64,000 bases of DNA from Rhineura floridana. Lineage: Eukaryota > Chordata > Lepidosauria > Squamata > Rhineuridae. This document shows positions 60,601 through 64,000 of the stretch, one piece after another. The notes beneath the pieces were generated by a model that worked only from the letters and a program-made list of their open reading frames with translations, was not told the origin of the DNA and ran no database searches. The stretch spans positions 26,046,203 through 26,110,202 of the forward strand of contig NC_084493.1 in the NCBI RefSeq assembly GCF_030035675.1. The letters are read 5' to 3'. Each line of letters opens with the position of its first letter. The first letter of the stretch is position 1. The position numbers and the translations under genes are program-made.

Positions 60601-61280
60601 GAGCAAGTGTGAAAAATATAACATGATAAAAATCCGAAATAGAATTGCCATTGAGTTAAGTCTATGAATGGTTTAAATCAATAGTTCTAAGGTCAAAATA
60701 TTGCTACAAATATTAGCAACTAGGAATAATGGAAATAAAAGATAATATAAAGAATAAAGTCACAGATTAACATAAGGTTTTAATCAACCTTGCTAAGGCT
60801 GTCTGTTTAACTCTGTTCAGCATTACCCCAAAATGATTACTCTTATCAGGCTTCTGAAGATGACTTATTGGCCATTGGACCGTAGGAATAGTGTGGGGGA
60901 TTTGTTTGTTTAACAACAGAAAATGCCTTTAGACCTTATTTAAACTAGCCCATTACAGCAGCCCTGGCTAGACTTTAAAGTCAAAAAGTGAAAATAGATG
61001 AGAATATGTTCAATATGAAAACACCGTATCTACCTAATATCAGCTGAATGGCTTTGATTTTCTGCATATGTACATTTATAATCCAGCAACAAACCTGAGT
61101 CCAAAAAAAGGCACAATCAACCTGATAATAGTCCACTTTGTCCATTTTCACCAAGTCTTGGGTTGACTCATGTTAGGAACTTGTACCAGCTGCTCTGGCC
61201 ACATGGGTAAGGTTTTGTTTGTGATTACAGCTGAGTCAATCTGAAACGACATCTTCTTTTGGGCAGAGCTATTTTTTCCT
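60600..61280. other. Intergenic AT-rich DNA, unassigned
   Basis: No frame or repeat family recognised; possibly an eroded LINE. Confidence 0.3.
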
Positions 61281-61286
61281 CTAGGA

Positions 61287-61426
61287 CAGGAGTGGTTAAC
61301 CTCTGGCTCTCCAGATGTTGTTGGACTAAAACTCCCATCACCCCTGACCATTGGCTCTGCTGGGCAGGGCTGATGAGAGTTGGGAGTTCAACAACATCTG
61401 GCAGGCCACAAACTTCCCTATCCCTG
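61287..61426. mobile_element. Short hAT-type MITE, 140 bp
   Basis: CAGGAGTGGTTAACCTCTGG start and CAAACTTCCCTATCCCTG end. The flanking 8-mers match at about five positions. A degraded relative is at 61745-61830. Confidence 0.6.
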
Positions 61427-61839
61427 TCCTAGAACATGACTAGTAGCAATCCTATGTATGTCTACTCAGAAGTAAGTTCCATTGAGTTCAATGGGACTTC
61501 CTCCCAGGTAAGTATGTATAGGATTGTAGCCTAAATGTTACTTCTCATCCTCATCACTACATGTGGAAATGATGTGTCTGAATAAGACCCCTCTTGCTCC
61601 ATCTCCATCATGTCCACAACACAAATATCAAGGCATCCCAATGGCCCAATGGCCCATATACCATTAGTGATCCTCTCCAGGGAGGGAGGGAGGAATCCCA
61701 TAGCAGCCCTTTCATGATTGGGCCCCTAGAGCAGAAGTAGTCACGAACCCAGATCAGATTCCAACTCCCATCAGCATGGTCAATGATCTAGGATGATGAG
61801 AGTTGTTGTCCAACAACATCTTAAGGGCATGTGTTGGCT

Positions 61840-62255
61840 AAGCATGAATGGTTTACCTACTGCATGGCAGTTCCTTGGTACCCTGTATAGCAGGTAACAA
61901 TCGCTCTGGGCTACTGCCAGAGAGAATTTCAGGTAATGTTGCTTTCCCTACTTGTAGGAGCAAGTTGATAGAAGAAGTTACACCTGCTAAAATTCCCTTT
62001 TCCCGAAACTGCAGGAGCTTTGCTGCAGCAGATCACCCTAATGCAGCTTCAGCATTCAGCATTCAACCCCGTTTAACCTTACAGCACCAGGCAATGTAAA
62101 TTCCAAAGCAGTTTCAGAACGGAGTTCACCTCCATTAAACAGCTACTACAGCTTTCCCCAACAGGCCCTGCTTTGCAGCTGAGACTAATTTCAGTCACTT
62201 CCTCCTTTCTTTCTCCAGAGCTTGCATTGGGCTATGATTGAGTGCATTGTTACCT
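61840..62255. other. Upstream flank of the ZP3-like gene
   Basis: No repeat recognised and no frame. This may be the proximal regulatory region of the ZP3-like gene. Confidence 0.35.
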
Positions 62256-62259
62256 GAGT

Positions 62260-62298
62260 CAGGTGAGGTGAGAGTGGGCTTTGGGTGGGCAATATAAA
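62260..62298 (+). promoter_or_regulatory. ZP3-like core promoter: E-box and TATA box
   Basis: A TATAAA lies at 62293-62298, about 50 bases before the ATG, which fits the very short 5' UTRs of ZP genes. A CAGGTG E-box lies at 62260-62265. Oocyte factor FIGLA acts through CANNTG E-boxes upstream of mouse Zp genes, so the pair is suggestive. The TATA is seen directly; the factor is inference. Confidence 0.55.
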
Positions 62299-62348
62299 GG
62301 TCTGCAGCAAACTGGCTTCCTTGATTTTGGATTTGTTGAGCAGGCAAG

Positions 62349-62765
62349 ATGGGGCTTTTAGGGAATTTGGCCTTTGCTTTACTTTGTTGGATTGGGGGGG
62401 AGGTAGTTTCATATGATCCCTGGGAGTTTGCTCCCAGGAACCCAATGGTTTGGAGACTTTCTGCAAGAACTGTTCCTCCTCCTCCTCGGGAGCCCTATGC
62501 TCCTTCTTGGCATGAGTCCTCTTCTTGGGCTTGGGTTGATACTTCCCAGACTAGGGCTTTGTCCTACTTGAATCCTGTGGCTGTGCAATGTGGAGAGGCT
62601 CAAGTGGTGGTAACAGCCAACAGGGACCTGTTTGGGACTGGGAGGCTTATCCAAGCTACTGACCTTAGGCTGGGTTCTCCTGGCTGTCAGTACACATCCT
62701 TTGATGCTGCTAAGGATGTAGTGACCTTCGAGGTTGGACTCCATGAGTGTGGTAGCACCTTGCAG
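62349..62765 (+). CDS. ZP3: ZP3-family egg-coat protein, exon 1 (partial gene)
   Basis: It has 139 codons ending at CTGCAG|GTAACT in phase 0. Residues 1 to about 20 (GLLGNLAFALLCWIGG) form a signal peptide. A Pro/Ser/Trp-rich stretch follows, then the start of the ZP module: VQCGEAQVVVTANRDLFGTG, LIQATDLRLG, and DVVTFEVGLHECGSTLQ. Human ZP3 reads KDLFGTGKLIRAADLTLG and DVVRFEVGLHECGNSMQ, and as I recall its first exon ends at the same point. ZP3 proteins are secreted by oocytes or follicle/liver cells, depending on the vertebrate, and polymerise into the egg coat. Later exons are outside the window; no exon 2 was seen to 64000. ZP3 has paralogues in reptiles, so the exact symbol is provisional. 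Confidence 0.85.
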
Positions 62766-62804
62766 GTAACTTCATATTTTATATATATATATCACCTCTT
62801 TGTT

Positions 62805-63003
62805 CATAAGAAGCTGCCTTATACTGGGTCAGACCATTGGTCCATCTAGCTCAGTGATGTCTACCCTGACTGGCAGTGGCTCTCTCTGGTTTCAAGCAGG
62901 GAGTCTTTCCCAGTTCTCCCTGCAGATGCTGAGAATTGAACCTGGGACCTTTGACATGCAAGGCAGATACTCTACCAGTAGCTCTACCACTGAGCTACTG
63001 TAC
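62805..63003 (-). repeat. tRNA-derived SINE, near complete
   Basis: TAAGAAGCTGCCTTATACTG, GATGTCTACCCTGACTGGCA, AATTGAACCTGGGACC and CTACCACTGAGCTACTG. It starts 40 bases after ZP3-like exon 1. Confidence 0.88.
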
Positions 63004-63204
63004 TAGTTTTCAGGCTGTGGTTCAATAATGGGATAAAGCCTTGTCTTGCTTGGAGCCCAGCTGATCCCAAAAGTAAGAGGCTTATCATTACCCATTGGTC
63101 TACTATGCTAAAGGCTGTACTTGAAATGAATTGTATCAGATGCTGAAATTTGGAAAGCTGAAGCCAGGGGGAAGCAATGTAGGGTCCTCCACAATACTGA
63201 CAAT

Positions 63205-63410
63205 ATTTTTATTTATTTATTTATTTATTTTTTTATTTGATTTATTAGTCGCTCATCTGGCTGGAAACCCAGCCACTCTGAGCGACGTACAAAATAAAGG
63301 CATATAAACATCAGACATAAAAGTGTATAAACATCAAAAAAGAAGCAATAAAACTAAACAACAAAGTAGAAGCTATCCCCCAACCCACACAGCCCAACCC
63401 AAAGATCAGA
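63205..63410 (-). repeat. LINE/SINE 3' tail
   Basis: (TTTA)n, then TTTATTAGTCGCTCATCTGG and CCACTCTGAGCGACGTAC. Related to 28720-28900 and leads into the tandem array. Confidence 0.65.
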
Positions 63411-63810
63411 AAGTCCTCCTAAAGAAGCTCCCTTTTGAAGGCTGGAGGGTGGGGCAAGGCAGGTGGAAGCAGCCTCCCCTGATGGCAACAGAGTCTCTCT
63501 CCCCTCATAGTCCTTCTCTTGAGGCAGCTCCCTTTTGAAGGCTGGAGGGTGGGGCAAGGCAGGTGGAAACAGCCTCCCTTGATGGCAGCCAAGTCTCTCT
63601 CCCCTCATAGTCCTTCTCTTGAGGCAGCTCCCTTTTGAAGGCTGGAGGGTGGGGCAAGGCAGGTGGAAGCAGCCTCCCCTGATGGCAACAGAGTCTCTCT
63701 CCCCTCATAGTCCTTCTCTTGAGGCAGCTCCCTTTTGAAGGCTGGAGGGTGGGGCAAGGCAGGTGGAAGCAGCCTCCCCTGATGGCAGCCGAGTCTCTCT
63801 CCCCTCATAG
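63411..63810. repeat. 100-bp tandem repeat, four units
   Basis: CCCCTCATAG recurs at exactly 63501, 63601, 63701 and 63801. Each unit contains GGAGGGTGGGGCAAGGCAGG. Units are nearly identical, differing at a few sites (AAGCAGCC/AAACAGCC, GCAACAG/GCAGCCA/GCAGCCG). Confidence 0.95.
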
Positions 63811-64000
63811 ACAATACTGCCTATCGTTCCTGACCTTCGGCTATGTGAGCTGGGGCTGATGGGAGTTTGCATAGAACAGTGGTAGGGAGCCTTTTTCAGC
63901 TTCAGGGCCACATTCCCTTGTGGGGAAAACCTCTGGGGGCCATAAGCCACTGATGGCTGGAGCCAGAAATGGGTGGCATAATGGATATAACTTAATGTTT

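Noticed and set aside
63354-63950. Overlapping MRGERLGCHQGRL-type frames, and the idea of a CRISPR array
   Set aside because: The 100-bp direct repeat has no spacers and shifts frame by one each unit, giving the same peptide in three frames. This is a tandem repeat in an intron.
62766-64000. Second exon of the ZP3-like gene
   Set aside because: No reading resembling the next ZP3 block (VYSTFLLHDPRP-like) was found; the sequence is SINE, LINE tail and tandem repeat.

Overview
This window is vertebrate nuclear DNA, most likely from a squamate reptile (a lizard). The evidence is split exons with GT/AG borders, host proteins that align well with amniote orthologues, and a dense mix of CR1, L2, RTE/Bov-B-type, L1 and other LINE fragments, CORE (MIR-like) and tRNA-derived SINEs, and several families of short hAT and Harbinger-like DNA transposons. 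This combination is typical of lizards. I did not identify the species.

Three host genes lie on the + strand. STOML1 (stomatin-like 1) is complete, with seven coding exons from 3423 to 23296 (422 codons by my count). PML (TRIM19) appears complete, with a short first coding exon at 35709-35747 and eight further exons from 43063 to 57535 (788 codons). The first exon of a ZP3-family egg-coat gene lies at 62349-62765, behind a TATA box, and the gene runs off the right edge. All exon borders were joined by hand from splice sites and reading phase.

Layout: 1-3400 is repeat-rich sequence upstream of STOML1. 3423-23296 is STOML1, with large introns holding two non-autonomous DNA transposons, L2 and CR1 pieces, SINEs and one LTR fossil. 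23300-35600 is intergenic and almost wholly repeats, including a 2.6 kb decayed LINE and a long AT microsatellite. 35600-57535 is PML, with a pair of interferon-response-type motifs just upstream of its first exon, a 1.35 kb near-palindrome in intron 1, and nested repeats throughout. 57536-62250 is PML 3' flank with minisatellite-like DNA. 62250-64000 is the ZP3-like promoter, exon 1 and part of intron 1.

The three genes are not an operon and act separately: STOML1 in late-endosomal membranes, PML as the nuclear-body scaffold, and the ZP3-like protein in the egg coat. The points most worth checking are the IRF/ISRE motif pair at PML, the head-to-tail STOML1-PML order (I recall head-to-head in human), the inverted repeat inside a PML intron, a four-armed palindrome inserted in an RTE LINE, a Harbinger-like element carrying a tRNA-like module, and several young-looking hAT copies with perfect 8-bp target duplications. 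I found no CRISPR array, bacterial gene or other wholly new system.
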